A stretch of DNA of 64,000 bases from Siderastrea siderea (GCA_964030785.1 CAXIQD010000332.1:47847-111846), one strand, 5' to 3'; positions 47,505-59,520 are shown, counted from the first letter of the stretch. The notes: generated from the letters alone by a model not told the origin. A program made the numbers and translations.

Positions 47505-50500
47505 AATGTCCGTAAGCGTAACTTGTTATTCCGTTATTTGATATGTATCGTTTATCATCGAAGCAAGATAATGACACTTAATTAAGCTCATAACTTCCTA
47601 GTTGATGATTTTCACTTCTGATTGTCTTCATAGTATTGTGCATCTGCTTATTTTCAAATAGTGTTTGTCTATAATTCTCATATTTGATTTCGTTCTTTAT
47701 GATGTTCTTTTAGATCCCTTTAGCTGTTTTTCCTTCTTTCTGGTTGTATTTTTTATAACTATACATTTTTGATCGCAAACCAACAAATTCCGTGATTGGC
47801 ATTCCAGCTGCTTCGTCCTTGAATTTACCAATAACCTTCTTATTCGTTTTATTAAAATATGGAGAGTCTTCTCGATAATGACTATTATCAAATCTATCTT
47901 TGTCATTCCAAAAGTCTTTATACACGTCTTCAGTTTCGATCTCATAAGTTAAACTGTCTGTGTCAGTGAAAAGCAGCTTAGCCTTATTACCGTACTTGTT
48001 TTTGATATAGTTATAATGAAAATCATACATTAGGAGTCTTGCTGAGATCGAGGATGCACATACCCACATATGCCGGCCTGTTGAGAGTTAGCGTTTCCTT
48101 GATCTTATGCACTGCAACTAGATTTTTGTTGAAGATCTTACTACTCACATAAGTCGGTTTAGATGTTATTTTCAATAGTTTCTTTTCATCAGTTACAAGT
48201 CTGACATCAACTCGCTTTCTTATATTTTCCATCGTTTTTCCAAACACTGAATTATTCATAAGTTTGAAGAAATCTTTTTCGAATGAAGTTTTTGTTTGAG
48301 TTCTTTTTTGTGTATTGAAGTCGATGTATTGCTTAAGCCATGGAGACTGATTGAATTCTAATACTCTGTGTACTTTTTTTAATTTCAAACCTAGATCAAT
48401 ATACAACTGTAGATTTCTATAGTGTAGGACGTATTTCTCTTTGTCGTTTAATGTGGGGATTGGTTTGTGAACAATACCTGTGGAAATATTGAACTTTTTC
48501 TGTATATTTTTGCAATAGTTTGACAGCATATTATCTGTTACTTTCACTTTTTCTGGACCTAGAGGATAGTCATTATGTAGGTCATGTAGTTCTTCAGGAT
48601 ATTCTAGATCGACTTCTAGTATCAATCCTTTCTTACCATCATCTTTATAATCAGCTAAGTTTATCTTGTTGATTTGTTTTTCTGTTAACCATTTGAAACC
48701 ACCAGTGGGGAGGTATTGACTCATGGCCCAACCGTATAAATTGTTAGCACCAAGATACATGATATACTTCGATGGCGCCTTCTCGTTGTATTCTCTCATG
48801 TACTTGTTGTTTGCTTTTCCATATCGATTTGCTATATAAGATTTACCTCCTCTTATACCCTTTTCAATGAATTGAAACATGTCTATGTCTGTCATTAGTT
48901 CTAGTTTAATATTAGTCATCTTCAACATAGCATCCCATGATAAGCCTGGAGATGTGAAATAGTGACATGGGTCAAGTTTGTAATACTGAAGACAGGTCTT
49001 ACGGAAGTTTTCAAACACATCAGCTAATAGAAGAATGTCACTCTTAAGATATAGATTGTGGTATTCACCCATTGATTTTAAGTTAAAAGTTTCCCACACA
49101 GTTTGAGCATGTTTATAATCTTCATCTGTGATATTTTCATTATTTAAAATACTGTAAAATTCTTCTCTTGCTGGTAGTTCTGTTTTATTGAATTTCTCAA
49201 ATGAATCCATGTGATCATAAGGATAGACTCCCTTTTGCTTCATTAATTCAAATTTTTCTTGTTTGAATCTATTGCTTGTGTATTTTAAAGCTTCTGTGGG
49301 TAAGTTGCTAACCAATTTATCAAGACTGGAACTGGCATGAAACCCATATATTTCTCCATGTTATTTGGAATAGCATTTATATTCATCTGTATCTCTTCTC
49401 CTTTTTTGTTTTTGTATGTATGTTTCTTCACTATTTCACCAATCTGTTGCATTATGAAATGGCTGTCATATCCTCTAAGGTTGTGGAATATCACAGGAAT
49501 TTTAATCATGTCTGGTTCAATTTTTAGTTTCAGATTGCATTCTTGATGAGCTGAGCCTCTATATTGTCCTGTTATATGGCAATGATCTCTGACACGTATG
49601 TCTTTGTCTGTATATTTTTTATCATATATATGACATTTATCAGCTTTTTTAAATACTTCTTCATCCTTTTCAGTCATTCTCAATGGTTTGTTGAAACGTT
49701 TTTTCATTACTGTTTTGCAATACTTTACTTCCTCTAACATAGCTTCCATGAATTGATAAACAGCATTTTCACCTCTGTATATCCGCTCTGGTTTGGTATA
49801 TTTATCATCATAACAGCACACAACCTTGTAGCCATAACCACAGTCTTTATGTTTTTGATAGGCTTCAGTGTATGAATTGTCATCACTAGGCATGCATCCT
49901 TGCACTTTCTCTGTTATTGCTTCAAAGTCAGCATAGATGACAAACGGTACAGGTTGCTGTTTGTGGAAGTTATTAAATTTTAATATGTTATTGTCTTTAT
50001 CAGGCATTTTTATAGCTTGTTTACCATTCACTTGTATGCAGTTTTCTTTATGATTTGTCAGTATTCGTTCTGAACTGAAACACTGAAGACAGTACATACC
50101 AAAGTGTTTCCTCTCTTTATGCTTTGTTTGGTTATACATGAACTTGTTGAAATCTTTTATCAGAACGTAATGTTTGTTTTCATCTTTCGTAATTAATAGT
50201 AGATTCATTCGATTTTCAAACTTTTCTTTTGATACATATATAGGATACGGTTGTTTATCTTCATATCCGAAAATGTTGATATTGATGTTGTTTTGCTTCT
50301 CAATTTTGTTGTACTGTTTAACATTAACTGGGAATTCAATGCTTGAGTAATCTAACTTTTCAATATATTGTCTATCGGATTTTTTATTCTTTGAGGATCC
50401 TTTTCTTGTGGGTTCAAATGTCTGATGTGACACCATCTGAAGCATTCATTATCCTTATTTTTCATGTTGATCAATCCTTTTGCACTGTTTCGTAGTTCTT

Positions 50501-51143
50501 GTGGTAGTTGAATATAGGACGATCCTTTGAGAGGTTTGTATTTAACAAGATTCAAATAGTGGCTATCAACGGATTGTATCATCCATCCAGATCCTTCTGA
50601 AATCCATTGCGATACCTTATTTAGTATCTGTTGTTTAGACAATTGTAACGAGTCGGCGATCTCTATTTGGTTGATTATTGTTTGAGCTTAACTGTTGAAA
50701 TATGCTGACTTATATACTGTTTCATCACAAGATTGTTTTTCGAAAGTGACCTTCAGTGTTTCAACATATTTCAAGCCTTTCATTTCATTCAACAGTGTGT
50801 TAATATGAGATTCTGTAGCCTTTCTGGTGTTTTGCATTTGAACCAAAGGGTCTTTAGTGTTTTTAATGCTGATTTCATACGACTTGGTGTAGCCTTTTAA
50901 GGCATTTTCGGTTTGTTCTATTTTAGTCCTCGGTGCTGGAACTGGCTTGTATGTTCTTGGTGCTGGAACTGGCTTGTATGTTCTTGGTGCTGGAACTGGC
51001 TTGGTATCATCTACCACGATGATTTCAGGTTTATTTTGTTTTTTCTCTTGCTTCAACAGCAATTTGATGAGCTCTGATTTCCTCAATTTCTTGAGACTAG
51101 GTTTGTTCATTTCTATATTACTGCTAGATATTTCTGATTTCAT
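47505..51143 (-). pseudogene. Protein-primed type B DNA polymerase, broken
   Basis: This is the replicase of the element. The pieces are 51143-50691 (N-terminal extension with a PVPAPRTYK unit repeated three times), 50642-50352, 50445-49285 (exonuclease with YADFEA; a DHCHITGQYRG zinc-binding insert), 49315-48023 (palm) and 48069 to about 47505 (FTDTDSL motif C and the tail). Defects are an in-frame TAA at 50688-50690, frameshifts near 50400, 49300 and 48050 and one or more in the tail, and a glycine codon (48749-48751) where motif A normally has its metal-binding aspartate (YLGANNLYG). One usual zinc ligand before DHCHITG reads CHIY instead of CHIC. The family copies DNA from a protein primer; this copy cannot. 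Confidence 0.9.
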
Positions 51144-51275
51144 ATATAACTATAGTATAGATATTCTTTTAAGTAATATTTGATGGTGCGCGTTTAAGTA
51201 TGGTCAAAATTCAAATGAATCCAAAGCATGGATCCTTAGAACTATATTGAAATAATTTAATTTTTGTGTCTTATG

Positions 51276-51512
51276 TCAATTATTTTTCTCCATGATATTA
51301 ATTGCAATGCTATTCAACATGTGCTTTTTTGTGTTCAAATGACAATGTTTTCCAGCTAGAGTATAATTTCGTCCAGTATTACAAATATCACAATACCATT
51401 CCTTATCGAGCATGTACTTCGATTTTTGTCGTCTTACAGCATCCTTCCTCTCTTCTTCGGTTGAATACTTTTTTGGTCTACCTCGACCTCTCTTGATATT
51501 CTGATTTTCCAT
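51276..51512 (-). CDS. Small AT-hook and C2H2 zinc-finger protein
   Basis: 78 residues, intact. Residues 8-15 are GRGRPKKY-type, an AT-hook that binds the minor groove of AT-rich DNA; the centre is charged; then C-x2-C (CDIC) and a distal H-C-H/H group form a zinc finger of the kind common in Polinton small proteins. The start codon is preceded by a TATATA-rich stretch. It is likely a DNA-binding or core protein. Confidence 0.65.
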   Translation of the reverse strand: MENQNIKRGRGRPKKYSTEEERKDAVRRQKSKYMLDKEWYCDICNTGRNYTLAGKHCHLNTKKHMLNSIAINIMEKNN

Positions 51513-51546
51513 ATATTAATACTATATATATATATTTTTATATATG

Positions 51547-51762
51547 TTAGATAATTCTTTTTAAACCCATTAACCAGAGAAGATGAAAGCTCCAGAAATT
51601 TGCTGAATTCTTGTCCTTATATGTTAAATTACCATCCTTATCTTTTATTTTTGATGCTCTTTTACGATATCTATTACGTCTGTTTTTGTTCTTATGAATC
51701 AAGTAATCTTCATATCGGGAATCTCCAAAATGAATCTTATCACCATTTTTAAGAGTAACCAT
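51547..51762 (-). CDS. Small conserved viral-type protein (HFGDSRY family)
   Basis: 71 residues with HFGDSRYEDYLIHK followed by a run of basic residues and FWSFHLLW near the end. Proteins with this pattern occur in large DNA viruses and Polinton-like elements (I recall a DUF5754-type family); the function is unknown. It is intact and compactly placed, with its ATG just after an AT-rich TATATT stretch. A 22-codon frame just upstream (51870-51802) may be a remnant of another small gene. Confidence 0.6.
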   Translation of the reverse strand: MVTLKNGDKIHFGDSRYEDYLIHKNKNRRNRYRKRASKIKDKDGNLTYKDKNSANFWSFHLLWLMGLKRII

Positions 51763-51932
51763 ATATTTTTTTTTATTTTTACGGTCTGAATAACTCAGAT
51801 CTCATCCATCGTATATAACTTTAGCTCTATGTTTTAATAAGTCAAAATCCTTACCAGTTACGATATTCATATATATATTATTATTATATTGTTTGTAAAT
51901 CCTTAAACGATATCCAACTGTTAAAATCATCA

Positions 51933-52850
51933 CTATATCCTTTCCACTTCACTAAAGCTTGTTTTCTTCTTGTAATCTCTCCTGATGACCTTATCAATTC
52001 TAAATACCTCTTGTTCAGCTTTCAGTAATTCAGGTTCATAGAAACTCCCTTGTATCTCTTCGTCATTCAGATCCTTCAATTTGTAAGTGATTGGGTTTGT
52101 ATATTGAATTTTATCAATGGTAAACATTTCTTCACTAAAATTTTCAGTATAGCCTTTATCAAAGACTTTTCTCTTATATTTGCTGATCCTAACCTTATCA
52201 CCGACTTTGAACTTTGGTTTCTGTTTTAATGTTTCCATATCACCGTATAGATTAAAGTAAACAACTCCTTCATTCTTTTTATTAAATGCTTCTACAGGTG
52301 TCATTTTTATTGAACTGTGTTTAGTGTTATTATACTGTTTCAATATTTTAGGTATTATGTCTAAATATCGCGTATTGCCTTGAACAGTGAACTGCTTCTA
52401 CATTTTGGTTTTAATCGTTCTGTTCCATCGTTCACAAACTGACGACTTTTCCTCATTCTCAGTAGAATACAAGATTATTTTATTCTTATCAAGTAGTTCC
52501 TTAACATATTTGTTATAATACTCTTTCCCTTTATCAGTCCATAGATATTGTGGTTTTCTGCATTCTTTGAAGATTGTTTTGAATGCTTCAGCAACAGTTT
52601 CTCCTTTTTTGCCTTTTAAAGGGATAATCCAACCATATTTACTGAACACATCTAGAACCATGAGAAGGTATCTGTAGCCATTATTCCATTTGCTGAACTG
52701 ATGGATTTCGACAAGATCAGAGCACAATATCTCGTCAATGTGGTTTACAATTACCCGCAGCCGAGTAAAGTTACGCTTTATCGGTTTATGAAGCTCATTA
52801 GCTAATTTTTCTTGCCAGTTTTCCTCACTCGACGGCCTTTTCCGTTTTTT
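51933..52850 (-). pseudogene. Polinton retroviral-type (rve) integrase, one in-frame stop
   Basis: The product joins element ends to host DNA. The homology starts near 52825 (ELHKPIKRNF), passes SDLVEI with the first catalytic Asp, the strand LLMVLDVFSKYGW, WTDKGKEYYN with the second Asp, and EEKSSVCERWNRT with the catalytic Glu, so the DDE triad is present. A TAG at 52398-52400 interrupts the frame; the same frame continues at 52343 with KQYNNTKHSSIKMTP and a C-terminal chromo/SH3-like part (KFKVGDKVRISKYK), ending at 51933. The 5' end runs into the PLA2 gene in another frame, and the true start is not clear. Confidence 0.88.
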
Positions 52851-53632
52851 GGCCTCCTTTGTTTGACACCGAGACCTAGTTTCTGCTTCGTGTCGATTAG
52901 AAATCGTGCTGTTTGACTCCATTTTGGCATCTGGCCATAAGGAATCATATCAAGTGACTTAACCATTTTCTTATCATATTCACTCTTGTCTTTTCCCATG
53001 TCATAACAGATATCATGATGTGCCGCTATTTCATCTACTTTTTTGTAAGGTTGTACGTGCCACTTGGTGACCTCTCCAGTGTTCCTATCATACTCTAACT
53101 GTTTATCGAGAGGGTTGTATGGTCCCATGTATTTATACTTTCCAGGAGTCCAACCACTTTTAGGTTTTGGGAGCTTTCCAATCAGTTTATGTATATCAAC
53201 GCCAGCGCCATCTAAATCTTTTCTGTCAGTTTTATACTTTTTCTTTGGCCTGATTTTAGTAGACAATTGATTTAATGCATGACTTCCGACATTTTGAATC
53301 ATCGGATTAAGTTTATCGAGAGTATAATCGATTGCTTTCTTTTGCAGTTTAGGGTTCCTAAGAGCTTCACTACCATAATATCGTCCCATTTCAACGGCCT
53401 TTTTCCCAAGCCAAGGTATTCCTTCATTGATGAGTAAATCCATTCCAGTGTCAGCAATAGAACTTGCAATACCTGATCCCTGTTTTTGTGAAATAAACTT
53501 CGTTTTTGTTATTCCACAAGAAGCACATTTGCATTTAAACATAAGCCTCCCATTTATGGCTCTCACATATCTTTCACTCCCGGGTACACAATTAGTGACT
53601 CTTTTTCCTTTCACGCAATATGAATTTTCCAT
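52802..53632 (-). CDS. Zinc-ribbon plus parvovirus-type phospholipase A2 protein
   Basis: 276 residues, intact. Residues 1-45 are a zinc ribbon with C6, C15, C34, C36 and C39 and the words CVPGSERYVRA and CGITKTKF, nearly the same as in the next gene upstream. Residues 50-130 are amphipathic. Residues 160-215 carry the parvoviral VP1-type PLA2 signature: a calcium loop YMGPYNPL (168-175) and HDICYD (206-211). The tail is basic and rich in K/R, as in DNA-binding capsid proteins. In parvoviruses this domain opens the endosomal membrane during entry; the same role here is inference. It overlaps the integrase region by about 50-120 bases. TATATA precedes the ATG. Confidence 0.8.
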   Translation of the reverse strand: MENSYCVKGKRVTNCVPGSERYVRAINGRLMFKCKCASCGITKTKFISQKQGSGIASSIADTGMDLLINEGIPWLGKKAVEMGRYYGSEALRNPKLQKKAIDYTLDKLNPMIQNVGSHALNQLSTKIRPKKKYKTDRKDLDGAGVDIHKLIGKLPKPKSGWTPGKYKYMGPYNPLDKQLEYDRNTGEVTKWHVQPYKKVDEIAAHHDICYDMGKDKSEYDKKMVKSLDMIPYGQMPKWSQTARFLIDTKQKLGLGVKQRRPKNGKGRRVRKTGKKN

Positions 53633-53650
53633 ATATACTATTATATTAGA

Positions 53651-54055
53651 TTAAGGTTCAACATATACATTCTCATATTTACCAGTTTTTGGATTTTTCA
53701 CCAAACGCATGACAGTACCCTTTTTAGGATGAGTCCAAAACTTTTCACTTGTTATACCCATTGGTCCTGTGAAAGCACTTTCGACAATATCTCCACTCCA
53801 ATATCTATCGAATACATGGTTAGTAGATGGAATTACTTTGCGAGTTATTTGTTCGGCTATTTTGGCTGCCTCGAAAGCTTTACTTAATGGATTTTCACCT
53901 CCTTTTTGGCTTTTGATGAATTTGGTTTTCGTAATACCACATTCATCACAGATACATTTCATCATAAGTCTGTTATTTTTGGCTCTCACATATCTTTCAC
54001 TCCCTGGAACACATTCTGTAACCTTTTTTTGTTTCACACAATAAGATTTAACCAT
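53651..54055 (-). CDS. Zinc-ribbon protein related to the PLA2 protein N terminus
   Basis: 134 residues, intact. It has the same N-terminal ribbon (C6, C15, C34-x-C36-x2-C39) as the PLA2 gene 18 bases downstream, so the domain was duplicated within the element. The C-terminal half has no known motif and includes FWTHPKKGTVMRL. Ribbons of the YCVK type occur in many large DNA viruses (DUF5679-like). Function unknown; probably a virion or DNA-associated protein. Confidence 0.65.
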   Translation of the reverse strand: MVKSYCVKQKKVTECVPGSERYVRAKNNRLMMKCICDECGITKTKFIKSQKGGENPLSKAFEAAKIAEQITRKVIPSTNHVFDRYWSGDIVESAFTGPMGITSEKFWTHPKKGTVMRLVKNPKTGKYENVYVEP

Positions 54056-54072
54056 TATATATATAAGTTAGA
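54056..54072 (-). promoter_or_regulatory. TATATA start-site motif (example of a repeated motif)
   Basis: Read on the minus strand it is TCTAACTTATATATATA directly before the ATG of the zinc-ribbon gene. Related strings precede other genes: TCTAACATATATTAT before 54370, CTATCAATATATA before 55745, TCTAATATAATAGTATAT before 53632, CTAATCATATA before 62135 and TCTAAACTAATATTAT before 63831 (plus strand). It is a candidate core promoter of the element. Confidence 0.6.
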
Positions 54073-54370
54073 TATTTTTGAAATACCGTTCTAGAAACCT
54101 CTCATTCTTCATTGTATCATTGTAGAGGAGTGATCCACCAACTTGCTTTCGAATGTTTGTTTTGGCGAGTTTGATGTCCATTCCCTTTTTCAATTTTCTA
54201 TTTTTATCCAATCGCTTAACTATATTCTGAGGTACATACAGAGTGTCATTCCCAGATAGTGAATCCTTTGTCAGTCTCAAAACGATAGTTTCTCTTTTAT
54301 GATAAGCGTTGCTTAGATTCTTCTTTTGGTTTTCAGACAGTTTTACATTGATTTCATACAATTGAGTCAT
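54068..54370 (-). CDS. Small Polinton-conserved basic protein
   Basis: 100 residues from the ATG at 54370, which I prefer to 54412 because MTQLYEINVKL begins the conserved part and a TCTAAC-ATATAT stretch precedes it. The words LRLTKDSLSGNDTLYVPQ and KGMDIKLAKTNIRKQVGGSLL are typical of a small gene placed next to the capsid genes in animal Polintons. The basic end with VGG recalls adenovirus pX/mu core proteins, but that link is weak. Confidence 0.6.
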   Translation of the reverse strand: MTQLYEINVKLSENQKKNLSNAYHKRETIVLRLTKDSLSGNDTLYVPQNIVKRLDKNRKLKKGMDIKLAKTNIRKQVGGSLLYNDTMKNERFLERYFKNI

Positions 54371-54459
54371 ATAATATATGTTAGATAAATCTGTTTTAAA
54401 AAACATATTCAATTTATATCATTGTCAAAAATCTTTATTTAAACTATTATCCATTCATT

Positions 54460-55745
54460 TCAAACGATCATCACTTCATTGCCGATTTTTTGGACAATAA
54501 CCTCACTCCCGTAAAATACGATGCTATGAGCTCGGACGTTTGCAGTTGGGGCAGCGTTCAAACGATAATGGAGAATCAATTGTTTGGGGTCTCGTGTTAC
54601 AACCTCTTTTTGATATGTCAAATCGAAATATATCAATCCGTACAAACTGGTGAAATTGGCGAGATTCAATTGCGTCCCTGTGTTGTAATCGTTCTTTCGG
54701 GATGCATAAGACATCAGATCATTGAAGACTCTCACTTTACTATCTCCATCATATTCAATCTCTGGAAAGAAGACGTTATTACCGTATTCTAAACGAATGG
54801 ATGAGAGACTACTGTTAGCATCAGCAGCATTGAGCTTGAAAGTATCAAAAATGTATGGTGTCCGTTCGGATTCATTATTTGGTCCATCTGTCCGCTGAAG
54901 ATAAACAAAAACATGCATGACCTTGTCTATAGCTGGGCTTATCTGAAACATATTCTGGATAGCTCTGGTATTAGCACTCTGGTTGTAAAGATCCCGCATA
55001 TAAGTCCAGGTTGTTGGCTTGAGAAAATTAGAAACAAACTGACTATATAGACTGTCTTTTGGGATCAGTTTTGGGAGCCAAAGATACAATCTTTTTACTA
55101 CAATACGACCATCGTCTGCCGCTGCTGCTTTGTGAATCAATTCATCATCATCATTAAGCGTGATTTCAATTGTGAGCTGCATTGGAGGTAGCATTTTATT
55201 CTCAAGTTTTTCGAAAAAGGTGAATCTATTCAACGGAATCATTTCGTTGATGCTCTTGGCTCCCCCACCACCGTTATTCTGATGTGCTTGGGTTAAATGC
55301 GACGGGCCTCGAAACCTGTGTTTGTATTTGCTGTAGTTCCATCAGTATCAAGATACCAGAATGAATTCTTTCCAACGGATCGACTGAAGTCTTCGCTGTA
55401 TTCAAGAAGATTTTCGACATTTGTTATTCGATGCAAATTATCACTCTCGTACACGATTTTGCCTGAAGATTTAATAACCATATGTCTAATAAGTGACTGA
55501 GATCCGTTGATCATTGTGATTCGATCTGCTTGAGCGTATCCAGGCCCATCAGCTCTTTTTTGAAGCTCTTTAGTCACCTCAAAATACCCATTGAAGAAAT
55601 CAAAAAACGTAGATCGATCATTGATTGTGAATCTATAACCCGTCTTTTTCTGGCTTTGATTGTTAGCAGGCTGTTCAATTACATTATCCAAATGGAAACG
55701 AACGTATTCATATCGTTGCAGATTTTCATTTGTTCTGAAACTCAT
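54460..55745 (-). pseudogene. Major capsid protein candidate (double jelly roll), frameshifted
   Basis: The N-terminal part (55745-55293, 150 codons) starts MSFRTNENLQRYEYV after a TATATA stretch; the C-terminal part (to 54460, about 280 codons, 260 after its first ATG at 55242) is in another frame, and the shift lies at about 55293-55315. The features are beta-rich with long loops, LYLWLPKL and YFDLTYQK segments, and a Gly-rich link near the break. Size and position next to the penton candidate fit the Polinton major capsid. Only the frameshift prevents a full protein; an assembly error is possible. Confidence 0.75.
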
Positions 55746-55849
55746 TATATATTGATAGTTTAGATAAAATTCACTTTTCATATAAACCATTTCCCACTTA
55801 TTAGTCTATTTATAATTGGATAAAATTCACTTTTTAATAACATTTTATC

Positions 55850-56215
55850 GTTTTAATCCAGTACCAGATATAAGTCTATTCAAAATTGTGTTGTAATCTT
55901 CTTCTTGTTTTGGTTTAGTAGGTTTGGTTGGTTTCATGGTTTTATTCATTGATTGTTTAGTTGAACCGTGTAATTTTCTCATAATAAGCTCTCCGCTTTT
56001 TTCAGCTGCTTTTTTTCCCAGTTTGTCTCCAGCATGTGAAATACCAGATTCAAGCGCTTTAAGGTTTAAGGTTTTAAAACCATTTCTGGAACTTTACTTA
56101 ACACCCTTCCAACCGGTTTGAAAATGTTGTCAACAATGATCCCAGATCCTTTATGTTTATAAACAAAACGACCTAGTTTGGGTGATATACACGTTTGTAT
56201 TCAAGAGGCGTCTAT
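55850..56215 (-). pseudogene. Small basic capsid-associated frame, broken
   Basis: Between the penton and capsid candidates, minus-strand coding can be followed in pieces: a part with HKGSGIIVDNIF and FKPVGRVLSK, then after a shift near 56072 a part with AGDKLGKKAAEKSG, ending YNTILNRLISGTG before a stop near 55853. There are at least two frame breaks and no start codon. Adeno- and Polinton-type minor core proteins occupy this position. Confidence 0.5.
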
Positions 56216-59200
56216 ATATAATAAGTTACATTAATTTCTCTCTCAGAATTAAACTGAATGATGTGTCAGAATGATTTAAATCGATGATTCTCCTTTTGCC
56301 GTCTGTAATATACATTCTTATTTGATTGATAGTATTTTTATTAACAGGATTGAACTGTACTCGTCGAGGCTCTTGTGTAAATGAAAAACTTGGTGTTAAA
56401 GTACTAGTACTGAGGCTGTAGACGATGTCTGTTTCATGATCATCAACTAAGGAGTCAGAAATGAGATCACAATGAACGTTTAAGATTTCCCTGTCTTGAG
56501 AGAGATTAGGACTGTAATCTCCAACGTTTTCACTACTAGTCAGTATTTTTTTATTGAAACCAATAAGATCATTAAGATCACTTTGAGTCAGATCTAATCT
56601 GTAATTTGAGGCAAGTGTTATTATTGTCCTAAATATCGTGTCGTCAAACTCGAGAGTGATAGGATATTGGGGGTTGGATGAGGTCCCTGTTTTTGTTCGT
56701 TCTTTGATTAAATTGTCAAAATCAACGTAATTCCAGACTCCAGGGTTAAATATAATTTCCGTCCAATTAGCACCACTATCTGTCGAATATCTTATTTTCT
56801 GATTATTAAGAGGGGATGTCCACTAACATCGAGCGAATGGCGGCACACGATGAAAAATAAAATTCCCTCATAAATTTTCCACGGATACCCTCTGGTAATC
56901 TAAGAAACGCGGTGGAATTTTTTTCTTGAAATTTTTTTTAAGCCCGAAAAAAAAATTCAACACGTTTACGCCACACGTGTCCTGTAAACACGCGAAATAA
57001 ACGTGTATCATACCTTCTCGTAAACTTCGCTCTGTTTGATTTGCACTCCAGAAAGCCCCCATTTGAAGCGTGGAAGTTTGCTTTTGAAGTGCGTATGAAG
57101 TAATTAAGTCCTGTTCTAGTCTGTGAATTAATTTTCAAGGTCATGGCGAGCTGCTGAAAATCACTAAAATTCGTTTGCTTTGAATTCTCAATTTGGCACA
57201 GTTTTTCAAGACAAAGTTTTCCTCCCCGGTAAAACATCAAACCACTTGAAATTCAGAATTCTTGAAAGACGAAACACCATTCTAAAATCAGGTTTAAAAA
57301 TTAGTTTCGGGCTTTCTATCAGCGCCGAGTACAAACGCTCTCAAAATCCCGATAATCACAACATTAACCTGTCAACCTGTACAAACAATAGGCTTGTGCC
57401 TCCCACCGAATAGCCGAAAACTTGGAATTTTTTCCCTGTTTCCTTTGGTATTTGGATGAAAAGTACAGGATAGAGGTCATATCTAGCTCACCTTGAATAA
57501 GATTTTGTCTAAATGCCAGGTTTTGTCAAGTTTTAGGTGTACTGTCCAAGGGCCATCTTGACGCGTGAAATCGACCGTTGTCTCCTGGTATCTCCAGATT
57601 GACTTTCAACAAATGAATAACGACTCCGCCATCACATTCACATCCCTTAACGGATGGCAAATGAGTTTTTAAAATCTCTTAGTGTTAATTCCCTGAAGAA
57701 ACTAAATAACTTTGCAGTGATCTCCACATTCATTTCAGAAACCGCACTGTTATTATGGTCTGATTTAACTAAATTTGTCTGTCACGCAACGGGTTCTGGT
57801 CAAGTCACAGGATAGGTTTTGGTGATGGGATTGCAAAAATGGGAAAAAATTGAAAGATAAGGACGTCTGAAATAACTTAAGCTATCAAAGAAATTGTACA
57901 AGATAGAAGGCGATGTAAATAGTGGTGGCGTTTGTTTCAGCAACTCGACCGGAATGGCTGTTTCCCGTTTTCATCCCAGATGCCGGACTACCTCAACGTA
58001 AAAACAAACCGCAGAGATAGCTGAGTTTTTCTCCATGATTTTAACTAAAGCATATCGAAGGTTAACAAAGAAGGCGTCCAGTTTGTTTTTACAAGTTCCC
58101 TGAAAATTTTAAGTTCACTTTTCTCTATAATCGTGAGTTTTCAATGCGTAGCACTTGGCTACAACTGCGTTGTTTACTCGCATTCCGTCCTCCTGTTTGG
58201 TGTCATGTTACACCGCCGAAGTTATGCCTGAAATATCTTTCGACTAGTAAAATAGAGTGATACTACATATGACAGGACTATTCACCACACAATTCTGACC
58301 TGTGCAAAACAAGTCGCAGATTACATAGATGTACATTTTGTGACGCTCTGGCGAGAGGAAAAAATTGTCACGTGTTCACTAGAAGCAGAAAGTATGAGCT
58401 TCCGATCATGGTCTAAAATAGCAAACATCGATATATTTTTTGATATCTTAGTGCAGAGTTCGACTTTTCAAGACGCGAATATTCCCTAGCGTGAATGCAT
58501 TTTAGGATATTTTTTTCACAGTCTTTTCAGGATTTCAATATTATTTGCAAGCCACCAGTGTTGCGTCGAAGAAGGTGCCTCGAGAAGCTTCCATTTACGG
58601 AAATAATTTTCTTGTTGGAAATCAGGCCTGTGAGAATTTCAGGTGCGACATTATTGGAAACTAGACAAAATGTCTTAAGTGCGGATCGGCTTTGAGTAAA
58701 TGTTCAAAAACTGATAATTTTTGTTTAAAAAAAAAGAAAAAAGGAAAACGCCAGATTTAACACGCAGTAGTTGTAGAGCGCTTCCTCTATATTGCGCCAT
58801 TGTAAAAGGATAGGTTCTTTGGAGTTCTCGCAGTCAGGACCCCTGTCACCGAGTACAATAGCCAATCAAACCATTAACTCCCTTGGCTGCGAATAGAGGA
58901 CACTTATTCTTTTCAGAAACTAGTTGTAGGCGTTTGCGCCTCTTACAAGCGATATGAACAAGCAGTTGCTGTTGCAGTTGCAAAAAGACTTTTCGGGTCA
59001 CACTTGCAGTGTTGGAATCAGCGATATCCACTCAGAAGTTGAGCTTCGTTGATTTTCTTTTAGTACGCGCAATAGTATTTTTAATTAGTATTCTTAACAT
59101 AGACTATTTGCCCAGCCCATCGCTCTTGTCTGGGAATAGCGCAGAGGGAACTAATCGACATTGGTCATGTTGAGTTCTACCAGGGCTGTCTAAGTATGCC

Positions 59201-59342
59201 TCTAACGGGAAAGTGAGAAAAGCAGACCGTGGAATTGGCAAGTCGGAGTCCAAAGCTATTTTGCAACACATCGGTGTCTTCCTTTCAGTAGGCTCTGGTA
59301 AGTACACTTTTTTCTCATACCCACTTTCGTGCATTCCTCGCT

Positions 59343-59520
59343 GTGATGGCAGACGTCATTAAGCAGATTAACACTACCATACCAGCCCTGAAGGCAGTCA
59401 GCTTCCGGCAAGACAGCGCTGGCTGCTACCACTGCAGGGCCTGCAGGGCCACCATAGTTTGCGCAGGGGTACTAGGAGCAGAGCTGGGCGTGGTGTTCAA
59501 ATACCTGGCTCCCTACCCTC
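59343..59520 (+). pseudogene. Decayed fragment with DSAGCYHC motif
   Basis: A frame of 80 codons contains FRQDSAGCYHC and TIVCAGVLGAELGVVFKY. A D-x-A-G-C-Y-H segment followed by a short hydrophobic stretch recurs in transposase-like proteins of cnidarian genomes, as far as I remember. The rest of the protein is lost. The assignment is tentative. Confidence 0.35.
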
